DNA of 61,682 bases from Bacteroidia bacterium (GTDB lineage Bacteria > Bacteroidota > Bacteroidia > Bacteroidales > Paludibacteraceae), in NCBI GenBank assembly GCA_009929445.1, contig SAAL01000006.1:1-61682 (forward strand), in the 5' to 3' direction. Position numbers and translations under genes: made by a program. Below the pieces are notes generated by a model. It was not told the origin of the DNA. It made no database searches and saw nothing but the letters and a program-made list of their open reading frames with translations. Below are positions 45,048 to 51,551 of this stretch, in pieces (position 1 is the first letter of the stretch; each line of letters starts with the position of its first letter).

Positions 45048-45219
45048 GCCCCCTAACCCCCAGCCTCTCCCTAAATCCCTCCCCACAAGGGAGGGACTTT
45101 TAAAGAGGGGAATCATAGCGCGTTTTTTTTGAAGTTAATATAATAATTTCTGATTATGTAATTGAATAATAAATTAATTGTAGCACCTTTTTGCTCCCCC
45201 TTTAGGGGGCTGGAGGGCT
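45048..45219. repeat. Inverted pair of C/G-rich repeats upstream of the mutase gene
   Basis: GCCCCCTAACCCCCAGCCTC (from 45048) with CCCTCCCCACAAGGGAGGG next to it, and the inverted CCCCCTTTAGGGGGCTGGAG (from 45197), bracket the gap between the MFS transporter stop and the mutase start. Confidence 0.75.
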
Positions 45220-46608
45220 TTATTTCTTTATATTCGGTTGTTCCAGTCCGTAGCCTTTTTTCTTGTCTTCGGCTTTCAGCATGAATGCAAATATCAAAGC
45301 CAGCAAGCCCAGACAGGTGAAAATCAACATTGGAATGGTATAATTGTAATGTGTTACCGTTTTTCCGTTTTCGATGGTTTTTCCGATGATGCCGTATTTA
45401 TCCAGCACTAATCCGATAATAAGCGGAATAAACATCAGCCCGATATTCTGTATCCAGAAAATAAGTGCGTAGGCAGAACCCAGTTGTTTCTCGGGAATGA
45501 TTTTCGGTACAGAAGGCCACATGGCCGAAGGTACCAGTGAGAAACCAATGCCTAAAATCACAACCAGAATAATAGCAATGATAGGCTGATTTAAGAATGG
45601 AATTGAAAATATGGTATGAACAAAAATCAACAGTAAGGAACCGATAATCATAATGGTGGCACCCTTTCCTTTTTTATCATATAGATTTCCGAAAAACGGG
45701 GTAAGAATGATAGTTCCAAAAGGCAAAAGCATCGGGATAAGTCCTGCAAATTTTTCATTTACGCCAAATTTGTTAATCATCAAATCGGCAGCGTAATTCA
45801 AAAATGGGAATACAGCTGAATAGAAGAGCACACACAGAAGTGCTATCAGCCAGAATCCTTTATTTTTCAGGATATATTTTATATCAGAAAGTTTAAATTT
45901 ATCTTCGTCGGAGGTTACTTCAGCTACGGGATTAAATTCTGAAGCATCCAGTTTCTTATCCATAAAAGTATAAAGCACGAAAGCCAGGAAGCCGATTGTA
46001 ATCAAAATCAGTCCCAGAAACATCGGTGCCGAGAAACCAAAAGAAACAGCTACAAAAGGCATTACGCCAAGAGCCAGACCGGTTCCCATACGTGCCGTTG
46101 CCATCTCAAGTCCCATAGCAAGGGCTAATTCTTTCCCTTTGAACCATTTCACAATCACTTTTGAGACCGTGATACCCGCTATTTCTACCCCCAGACAGAA
46201 TATTGAAAACCCGATGGATACAATAAATACCTGAGCTTTCATATCCCAAAACAGAATGTGCCAGTTTTCAGTAGCCAGGGTTTGAGAAATCAATGCAAAA
46301 TACATTATACCTGTACCCAACACCATGATAAGCGTAGCTAAAATACCGGTTATCCGTACTCCCAGTTTATCCAGAATGATTCCTCCGATGATCAACATAA
46401 ATGCAAACACGGTAAGCCAGCCGTACGAAAAACGGAAAATGGCAAAGTCGGTACTTGTCCAGTTAAGGTCGGTTTCGAGCATTCGCTTGATAGGCGAAAG
46501 TACATCCTGAATGAAATATCCGCAAAACATGGTAAATGCTACTACGGCAAGGGCTGTCCAGCGTGCTTTTTTTGATTCACGCAGCGAGGTAATAATTTTT
46601 TCGGTCAT
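45220..46608 (-). CDS. MFS transporter (MFSD1-like)
   Basis: A 462-residue, about 12-helix major facilitator. The start ARWTALAVVAFTMFCGYFIQ, the loop GWLTVFAFMLIIGGIILDKL with the family-A motif LDKLGVR, and the second-half loop FFGNLYDKKGKGA are clear. Overall it resembles the MFSD1 branch often seen in Bacteroidota. The substrate is unknown. It has its own well-formed promoter. Confidence 0.85.
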   Translation of the reverse strand: MTEKIITSLRESKKARWTALAVVAFTMFCGYFIQDVLSPIKRMLETDLNWTSTDFAIFRFSYGWLTVFAFMLIIGGIILDKLGVRITGILATLIMVLGTGIMYFALISQTLATENWHILFWDMKAQVFIVSIGFSIFCLGVEIAGITVSKVIVKWFKGKELALAMGLEMATARMGTGLALGVMPFVAVSFGFSAPMFLGLILITIGFLAFVLYTFMDKKLDASEFNPVAEVTSDEDKFKLSDIKYILKNKGFWLIALLCVLFYSAVFPFLNYAADLMINKFGVNEKFAGLIPMLLPFGTIILTPFFGNLYDKKGKGATIMIIGSLLLIFVHTIFSIPFLNQPIIAIILVVILGIGFSLVPSAMWPSVPKIIPEKQLGSAYALIFWIQNIGLMFIPLIIGLVLDKYGIIGKTIENGKTVTHYNYTIPMLIFTCLGLLALIFAFMLKAEDKKKGYGLEQPNIKK

Positions 46609-46723
46609 ATTTATTTTATTTAATTTAGTTTGCCAGGTTTATTACGTTGTATCTTTTTTTTGTAAGCCTATTTCAGAAGAAGACATAACTTGTTACTTCT
46701 TCATTCTTCCGTATAAATGAATG

Positions 46724-46756
46724 CAAATCTACTGAAAAAATTTAAAAAAGTGACAA
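46724..46756 (-). promoter_or_regulatory. Promoter of the MFS transporter gene
   Basis: On the minus strand TTG (46756-46754), a 22-base spacer and TAGATTTG (46731-46724) match the consensus. The leader is about 110 bases. Confidence 0.65.
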
Positions 46757-46825
46757 TAGAAAGGAATTTTCAGCTAAAATTCAATTCTGGTACGGCTGAA
46801 ATTTATCATTAAGAAAAAATTCAAC

Positions 46826-46975
46826 TATATTTGCACATAAATGCTAACGAATATTGATAATCGGTTAACGATTAATTAACTATTACTGACCAATTTTTAA
46901 CGATAAGTGATTGACGATTAACAATAAAAGTAATATCGGTTATTCTGTGTTGAAAGAGAAAAGTTTTTATTTTTG
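46826..46975 (+). promoter_or_regulatory. Two candidate -7 boxes ahead of the polysaccharide locus
   Basis: TATATTTG (46826-46833) and TATTTTTG (46968-46975) each match TAnnTTTG. The second has a TTG 15 bases upstream, slightly short. One of them may drive the four-helix-bundle remnant and the wzm gene beyond it. Confidence 0.45.
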
Positions 46976-47300
46976 CACAACGAGTTATTGAATTGTATAA
47001 GTCGTTAGTTCTACATAAAAATGAATTTGTCATTTCAAAACAATTATTACGAAGCGGAACTGCCTCCGGGCATTACAAAGAGAAGCAGAACATGCAGAAA
47101 GTAGGGCTGATTTTGTTCATAAATATGGAATTGTTCAATAGGAATGTAATGAAACAATATACTGGTTAGAATTGCTGGTAAAATCAGAATATATAACAAA
47201 AGAAGATTTTCAGCATGTTAATGATGATTGCATAGAATTAATGAAAATGATAACAGCAAGCATCATAACATCAAAAAAAGTTTAAAAATTAATCGTTAAC
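46864..47300. repeat. Inverted repeat flanking the four-helix-bundle remnant
   Basis: GTTAACGATTAA (46864-46875) and its inverted copy TTAATCGTTAAC (47289-47300) flank the pseudogene. Degenerate further units (GACGATTAAC near 46913, TAATCGTTTATCGTTTACTG and TTCACTGATCACTGATTAC at 47326-47380) extend the array on both sides. Confidence 0.6.
47021..47285 (+). pseudogene. Degenerate four-helix-bundle (23S rRNA IVS-type) protein gene
   Basis: From 47082 the frame reads EAEHAESRADFVHKYGIVQ, an in-frame TAG, then ECNETIYWLELLVKSEYITK, and ends KMITASIITSKKV. This matches the C-terminal half of the small four-helix-bundle protein family that is scattered in Bacteroidota genomes. Upstream a shifted frame reads NNYYEAE, like the preceding family segment, interrupted by a short insertion. 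The N-terminal half is missing. It sits just before wzm. Confidence 0.8.
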
Positions 47301-47391
47301 TGTAGGTTGCTGAGCCTGTTGAAGCACTAATCGTTTATCGTTTACTGTTTACTGATCACACTTCACTGATCACTGATTACTAAAAAAAGAA

Positions 47392-48234
47392 ATGGAAGAT
47401 TATACCACCGTCATCAAACCCAAAGACCGGCTTTTCGAAGTCAACCTGAAAGAAATCTGGCAATACCGCGATTTGTTCAGCATGTTTGTAAAGCGCGACA
47501 TCGTCACACAGTACAAACAAACCATCCTCGGACCGGCGTGGTTTTTCATACAGCCGCTTTTTACCATGGTGATGTATATGGTCGTTTTTGGAGGCATTGC
47601 CGGTATCAGTACCGACGGATTGCCACAGGCGCTTTTCTACCTCTCAGGCATCCTGTGCTGGCAGTATTTTTCCGATTGCCTGAATAAAACCTCCAACACG
47701 TTCCTCAATAACCAGGGGATTTTCGGCAAGGTCTATTTCCCGCGCCTTATTGTGCCGCTCTCGGTGGTTACATCCAACCTGCTCCGGCTTGGCATTCAAC
47801 TCAGCCTTTTTCTGGTAGTGTATGTGTTTTACCTGGTGTCAGGTGTGCCCGTCAAACCCAACTGGTACGTACTTCTTTTCCCCGTTCTGATTGTGATGCT
47901 GGCCGGTCTGGCGCTCGGTTTTGGCATTATCATTTCGTCCATGACTACCAAGTACCGCGATATGACCATCCTCTTCACCTTCGTGGTGCAGCTCTGGATG
48001 TATGCCACACCCATTATCTACCCACTCAGCACCATCACCAATGAGAAAATCCGCCTGGCTATGATGATTAATCCCATCACCTCCATCGTGGAAACATTCA
48101 AATACGGCGCTCTGGGCGTAGGCACTTTCAGCTGGACCATGCTCGGCTATAGCTTCGGTTTTATGGTGGTGCTGCTCGCTGTGGGGATACTGGTATTTAA
48201 TAAGGTGCAACGGAGTTTTATGGATACTGTTTAA
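47392..48234 (+). CDS. wzm: ABC-2 type polysaccharide export permease
   Basis: A 280-residue inner-membrane permease of the Wzm/TagG family. The N-terminus EIWQYRDLFSMFVKRDIVTQ and the following YKQTILGPAWFFIQP are the family signature. About six hydrophobic segments follow, with GIIISSMTTKYRDM and MYATPIIYPLS being diagnostic. With the ATPase encoded at 51552 it would export a completed polysaccharide chain across the inner membrane. The two partner genes, normally adjacent, are split by 3.3 kb of inserted genes here. Confidence 0.93.
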   Translation: MEDYTTVIKPKDRLFEVNLKEIWQYRDLFSMFVKRDIVTQYKQTILGPAWFFIQPLFTMVMYMVVFGGIAGISTDGLPQALFYLSGILCWQYFSDCLNKTSNTFLNNQGIFGKVYFPRLIVPLSVVTSNLLRLGIQLSLFLVVYVFYLVSGVPVKPNWYVLLFPVLIVMLAGLALGFGIIISSMTTKYRDMTILFTFVVQLWMYATPIIYPLSTITNEKIRLAMMINPITSIVETFKYGALGVGTFSWTMLGYSFGFMVVLLAVGILVFNKVQRSFMDTV

Positions 48235-48240
48235 TACATT

Positions 48241-48297
48241 CGAATTACACGAATTAAGACGAATTACGCGAATTAAAGCGAATTACACGAATTAAGA
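48241..48297 (+). repeat. Tandem CGAATTA-type short repeats before a GxxExxY remnant
   Basis: Six units of the form ACGAATTA with 2-3 base spacers precede ATG 48298. The same kind of array precedes the second GxxExxY gene at 50063-50123, and inverted units (AATTCGTA) follow it. Confidence 0.75.
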
Positions 48298-48543
48298 ATG
48301 GCAGATATACTGTATAAGGACGAAAGTTATAAAATAATAGGAGCCTGTATGAAGGTCCATGCACACTTCCCCTCGTTTCCTAACGAGGGGTAAATGGTTC
48401 AGCGTTTCAAACGCAATAAAGGTTTTGCTTTTTCCCGGATATAATACTTTGCTGGAAACAAAAAATACAAACCCCTTCCCGACAAATAGTACGGGACAGG
48501 CTGTTAGGAAACGAAGGGTAGTAAGAATAAAAAATAGCGAATA
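48298..48543 (+). pseudogene. GxxExxY-family protein gene disrupted by a C/G-rich insert
   Basis: The frame starts MADILYKDESYKIIGACMKV, nearly identical to the start of the second copy at 50124. After codon 21 it runs into CTTCCCCTCGTTTCC and stops at TAA 48391-48393. At 48508-48543 another frame gives RKRRVVRIKNSE then TAA, which looks like the normal C-terminal end of this family. The middle has been replaced by about 150 bases bounded by inverted CCCCTCGTTTCCTAAC (48369-48384) and GTTAGGAAACGAAGGG (48503-48518). Confidence 0.8.
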
Positions 48544-48651
48544 ATGAAACTCTCCATCATCACCATTAACCGCAACAACGCCGATGGCTTGCAAAAAACG
48601 ATCGAAAGTGTGGATAGTAAAAACGTCGCCTATTTAAGTAATAATTATTAA
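48544..48651 (+). pseudogene. Orphan 5' fragment of a family 2 glycosyltransferase
   Basis: The frame begins MKLSIITINRNNADGLQKTI, the standard GT2 nucleotide-binding start, then diverges after about 25 codons and stops at TAA 48649-48651. No downstream GT2 body follows; instead there is the promoter region of an AAA ATPase gene. Confidence 0.75.
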
Positions 48652-48665
48652 TATCGCACTTTGCG

Positions 48666-48697
48666 TATCGCATTTTGCGATATTATTTGTAAGTTTG
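48666..48697 (+). promoter_or_regulatory. Palindrome plus -7 box upstream of the AAA ATPase gene
   Basis: TATCGCA-TTT-TGCGATA (48666-48682) is a perfect palindrome preceded by a related half (TATCGCACTTTGCG, from 48652). TAAGTTTG (48690-48697) matches TAnnTTTG. The palindrome sits just upstream of the -7 box, as an operator would. The leader to ATG 48868 is about 165 bases. Confidence 0.5.
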
Positions 48698-48867
48698 TCA
48701 TTCGAAGTAATAATGGACAAGAATGTCAACCGAATATATGCTTTGAAAGATGTATAAATAGCGTAATAATGAACGCATGAAACGAGCATGAACGCAAGCA
48801 TTCGTCAATTCAGATGAAAATTGGCATGCGAGTTCCATGCGACAACTAAAAAACAAATTATTAACGC

Positions 48868-49998
48868 ATGAAAACGAATAAACCGTACAATCCATTTTTA
48901 ATTGCGGGTTATCACAGTCCCGATTATTTTTGCGACAGGGAAACTGAAACTGCAAAAATCACTTCAGCCCTGAATAACGACCGGAATGTGTCGCTAATGA
49001 GTGCGCGGCGTTATGGCAAAACAGGTCTGATACACCATGTTTTTCATAAACTGACCGAAAGCGATAGCAAAGTTGTATGTATCTATATGGATATATATCC
49101 TACTCAAAACCTGAATGATTTTGTGAGAATATTCTCCGAAAATGTATTGGGAAAAGCTGATGCAAATTTGGAAAAGGCAATGAATAAATTTGCAGCCTTT
49201 TTCAAAAGCTTCCGACCGGTTCTTTCGTACGATTCACTGAATGGCCAACCCGAATTAAGTGTGAAAATTGAACCTGCAATGGAAAAAAACAGTTTGCAGG
49301 AGGTTTTTGCGTATATTGAGCAGTCGGGCAAGCGTTGCTATATTGCCATCGACGAATTTCAGCAGATTGCCGAATATCCCGAGAAAGGTACAGAAGCATT
49401 GTTACGCTCCTATATACAGTTTTCGACCAATGTGAAATTTATATTTGCCGGTAGCCGACAGCATCTGATGAATGAGATTTTTCTGTCGGCCAAACGACCA
49501 TTTTATCAAAGTACCCAACTCATGTCGTTAGATGTGGTGAATCGTGAACAGTATTATCAGTTTGCTTTAGCCCATTTTCAAAAAGCAGGATTAACTATAA
49601 GCGAAGCTTGTTTCAATACTATTTATACGCTTTTCGAAGGGCATACCTGGTATGTGCAAGCATTATTAAACCGTTTGTATGAATATCGCAAAAAGATTGA
49701 CGAACCGCAATTTGTGTTCGAGGCTCTACAGCAATTGCTCGACGAAAATGCATACAGTTATCAGGAATTGCTCAATGCTTACTCGTCGGTACAGGTTAAT
49801 TTGCTGAAAGCAGTGGCAAAAGAAAAATTGGTGCAGCAAATCAATGCCGGTGTGTTTATATCTAAATATGGACTTAAAAATGTGAGTAGTATAACCCGGG
49901 CATTGAATAAGTTAATTGAAAAGGAACTTATTTACAAATCGGAAAAAGGCTATATGGTTTACGACCGTTTATTAGGATTGTGGCTAAGTAGAATTTAA
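48868..49998 (+). CDS. AAA ATPase (ATPase_2/archaeal-type) with C-terminal winged helix
   Basis: A 376-residue P-loop protein. CDRETETAKITSALNNDRNV is the family start, Walker A is SARRYGKTGL, Walker B is CYIAIDEFQQI, and sensor-like FAGSRQHLM follows. The C-terminal ~80 residues (FISKYGLKNVSSITRALNKL) resemble a winged helix. Such stand-alone ATPases are frequent in Bacteroidota accessory regions; their role is unknown. It lies between wzm and wzt but has no known part in polysaccharide export, and it sits behind a truncated glycosyltransferase start, so it looks inserted. Confidence 0.85.
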   Translation: MKTNKPYNPFLIAGYHSPDYFCDRETETAKITSALNNDRNVSLMSARRYGKTGLIHHVFHKLTESDSKVVCIYMDIYPTQNLNDFVRIFSENVLGKADANLEKAMNKFAAFFKSFRPVLSYDSLNGQPELSVKIEPAMEKNSLQEVFAYIEQSGKRCYIAIDEFQQIAEYPEKGTEALLRSYIQFSTNVKFIFAGSRQHLMNEIFLSAKRPFYQSTQLMSLDVVNREQYYQFALAHFQKAGLTISEACFNTIYTLFEGHTWYVQALLNRLYEYRKKIDEPQFVFEALQQLLDENAYSYQELLNAYSSVQVNLLKAVAKEKLVQQINAGVFISKYGLKNVSSITRALNKLIEKELIYKSEKGYMVYDRLLGLWLSRI

Positions 49999-50062
49999 AG
50001 GAGTGGCTTACAGAGCCTCACACGGTATAGCGGAAAAACAGGTAAATCAAACAGTAAAAAAT

Positions 50063-50123
50063 CGAATTAATGCGAATTAGACGAATTAATACGAATTTTA
50101 CGAATAAGAAAGAACGAATTAAG
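50063..50123 (+). repeat. Tandem CGAATTA-type short repeats before the second GxxExxY gene
   Basis: Repeated CGAATTA-like units (TCGAATTAATGCGAATTAGA and more) lead up to ATG 50124, as in front of the first copy. Confidence 0.75.
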
Positions 50124-50525
50124 ATGGTGGATATATTGTATAAGGACGAAAGTTATAAAATAATAGGGTCGTGTATGAAGGTGCATACAGAATTGGGAGC
50201 GGGTTTTCTGACCTCACCCCCCGCCCTCTCCGATAGAGAGGGAGCCCAGGAAGCTCTCGAAAAGCAATTTATAAAAGAAAAAATTCCTTATGAACGTGAA
50301 AAACTATTGAAAATCGATTTTGACGGACAACAATTAAAAAAGTCTTTCAAAGCCGATTATGTATGTTACAACAAAATAATTGTAGAATTGAAGGCTGCTA
50401 TTTTTATTCATAATGACAATATTGAACAAACAAGAAATTATTTAAAGGCAACAAAATTACAACTCGGATTAATAGTTAACTTTGGCGTACCAAGCCTGAA
50501 ATATAAACGTGTATTAAATTCGTAA
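50124..50525 (+). CDS. GxxExxY-family protein with in-frame repeat insertion
   Basis: The frame from ATG 50124 encodes 133 residues. MVDILYKDESYKIIGSCMKV and HTELGAGF are the family start, but the following signature (normally GFLExxYxEAL) is replaced by TSPPALSDREGAQ before EALEKQF. The inserted codons come from a C/G-rich dispersed repeat (CCTCACCCCCCGCCCTCTCC ... GAGAGGGAG, 50211-50247). The rest (IPYEREKLLKIDFDGQQLKK, FKADYVCYNKIIVELKA, TKLQLGLIVNFGVPSLKYKR) is intact. The family has a PD-(D/E)XK nuclease-like fold and unknown function. The stop codon lies inside the 74-base palindromic repeat that follows. Confidence 0.8.
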   Translation: MVDILYKDESYKIIGSCMKVHTELGAGFLTSPPALSDREGAQEALEKQFIKEKIPYEREKLLKIDFDGQQLKKSFKADYVCYNKIIVELKAAIFIHNDNIEQTRNYLKATKLQLGLIVNFGVPSLKYKRVLNS

Positions 50526-50590
50526 AACTTGCCTGCGGTCCCGACATGTCGGCCTGCCTGCCGCAGGCAGGGATAAACAAGGCAGGTTCG
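50517..50590. repeat. 74-base palindromic repeat, copy A
   Basis: AATTCGTAAAACTTGCCTGC ... AAACAAGGCAGGTTCG contains nested palindromes: outer AACTTGCCT/AGGCAGGTT, inner CCGACATGTCGG and CCTGCCTG-CCG-CAGGCAGG. It differs from copy B (51454-51527) at a single base. Confidence 0.9.
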
Positions 50591-50609
50591 TATAATTCGT
50601 ATCTAAAAC

Positions 50610-51455
50610 ATGACAGCAAAGAATAATTCATTACTAATTCAGAATATCCCTGTTTCAGTCATTACATTGAATGATGATGATTATATTTGTATTACTGATA
50701 TGGCTAAAGCTAAACAAGGTGATGCCCGGGCTGCTGATGTGATTAAGAACTGGATTCGTACCCGTTCAACACTTGAATTTATCGGGACATGGGAGATGAT
50801 GTACAATGTAAATTTTAAAGTGGTCGAATTTGACCACTTTAAAATGCAAGCCGGACTTCCCAGTTTTGTTTTAAGTGTTAGTGAATGGATTGATAAGACC
50901 AATGCCACCGGAATGTATGTACGATCTGGTCGATATGGAGGCACTTATGCTCATAAAGATATTGCGTTTGAGTTTGGATCGGCTATCAGTCCGGTTTTTA
51001 AGTTATATCTTATTAAGGAATATCAACGATTAAAAGAAGCAGAAAGCAACATTTATCAAATAGAATGGAATGTACGACGAATTTTATCAAAAGCTAATTA
51101 CGTAATTCAAACAGATGCCATAAAACAACACATAATTCCGCAAAGTAATTTGTCAAAACAAACTGAATGGATATTGTACGCAGAAGAAGCCGACTTGCTT
51201 AATGTAGCTCTCTTTGGCTGCACAGCTAAACAATGGCGTGAAGCGAATTCTGAGCTAGTCAGGGAGAATAAAAATATTCGTGATTTTGCTACAATCAATC
51301 AATTGGCAGTACTTTCGAATCTCGAAACCCATAATGCTGAACTGATTAAAGAAAATATAGATAAAATTGAGCGTTTTTATAAATTAACAACTATCGCAAC
51401 GTATCAACTCAATATCCTGAATAATGCTGATCGTTTGAAAAATCTAAAACCATAA
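50610..51455 (+). CDS. KilA-N domain protein
   Basis: A 281-residue protein with an N-terminal KilA-N DNA-binding domain (DDDYICITDMAKAKQGDARA, IKNWIRTRSTLEFIGTWE, GRYGGTYAHKDIAFEFGSAI, SPVFKLYLIKEYQRLK). A helical C-terminal half follows (AEEADLLNVALFGCTAKQWR). KilA-N is common in phage and virus regulators; Bacteroidota carry many stand-alone copies of unknown role. This gene lies exactly between two near-identical 74-base palindromic repeats, the second of which begins at its stop codon. It therefore looks like a mobile one-gene cassette placed between wzm and wzt. Confidence 0.87.
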   Translation: MTAKNNSLLIQNIPVSVITLNDDDYICITDMAKAKQGDARAADVIKNWIRTRSTLEFIGTWEMMYNVNFKVVEFDHFKMQAGLPSFVLSVSEWIDKTNATGMYVRSGRYGGTYAHKDIAFEFGSAISPVFKLYLIKEYQRLKEAESNIYQIEWNVRRILSKANYVIQTDAIKQHIIPQSNLSKQTEWILYAEEADLLNVALFGCTAKQWREANSELVRENKNIRDFATINQLAVLSNLETHNAELIKENIDKIERFYKLTTIATYQLNILNNADRLKNLKP

Positions 51456-51527
51456 TTCGTAAAACTTGCCTGCGGCCCCGACATGTCGGCCTGCCTGCCG
51501 CAGGCAGGGATAAACAAGGCAGGTTCG
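51454..51527. repeat. 74-base palindromic repeat, copy B
   Basis: Same orientation and sequence as copy A except one T to C change in the stretch GCCTGCGGCCCCGACATG. It starts within the KilA-N stop codon and is followed by inverted CGAATTA units (TTAATTCGTAAAATTCGTAT) up to the wzt start. Confidence 0.9.
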
Positions 51528-51551
51528 CATTAATTCGTAAAATTCGTATCG

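Noticed and set aside
45039-45116. Upstream in-frame ATG extending the phosphohexomutase
   Set aside because: The added 26 residues are translated dispersed repeat; the conserved protein starts at ATG 45038.
48241-48297. CRISPR-like array
   Set aside because: Repeat units are only about 7-8 bases with 2-3 base spacers; no cas genes. These are simple short tandem repeats.
50818-50841. Near-palindrome AAAGTGGTCGAA/TTTGACCACTTT inside the KilA-N gene
   Set aside because: It falls within a well-conserved-looking coding stretch; one mismatch and no link to a promoter, so probably coincidental.
50517-51527. Integron gene cassettes with attC sites
   Set aside because: The repeats are structured and follow single genes, but the RYYYAAC and GTTRRRY core sites are not present and no integron integrase is seen. 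Kept only as a cassette-like observation.
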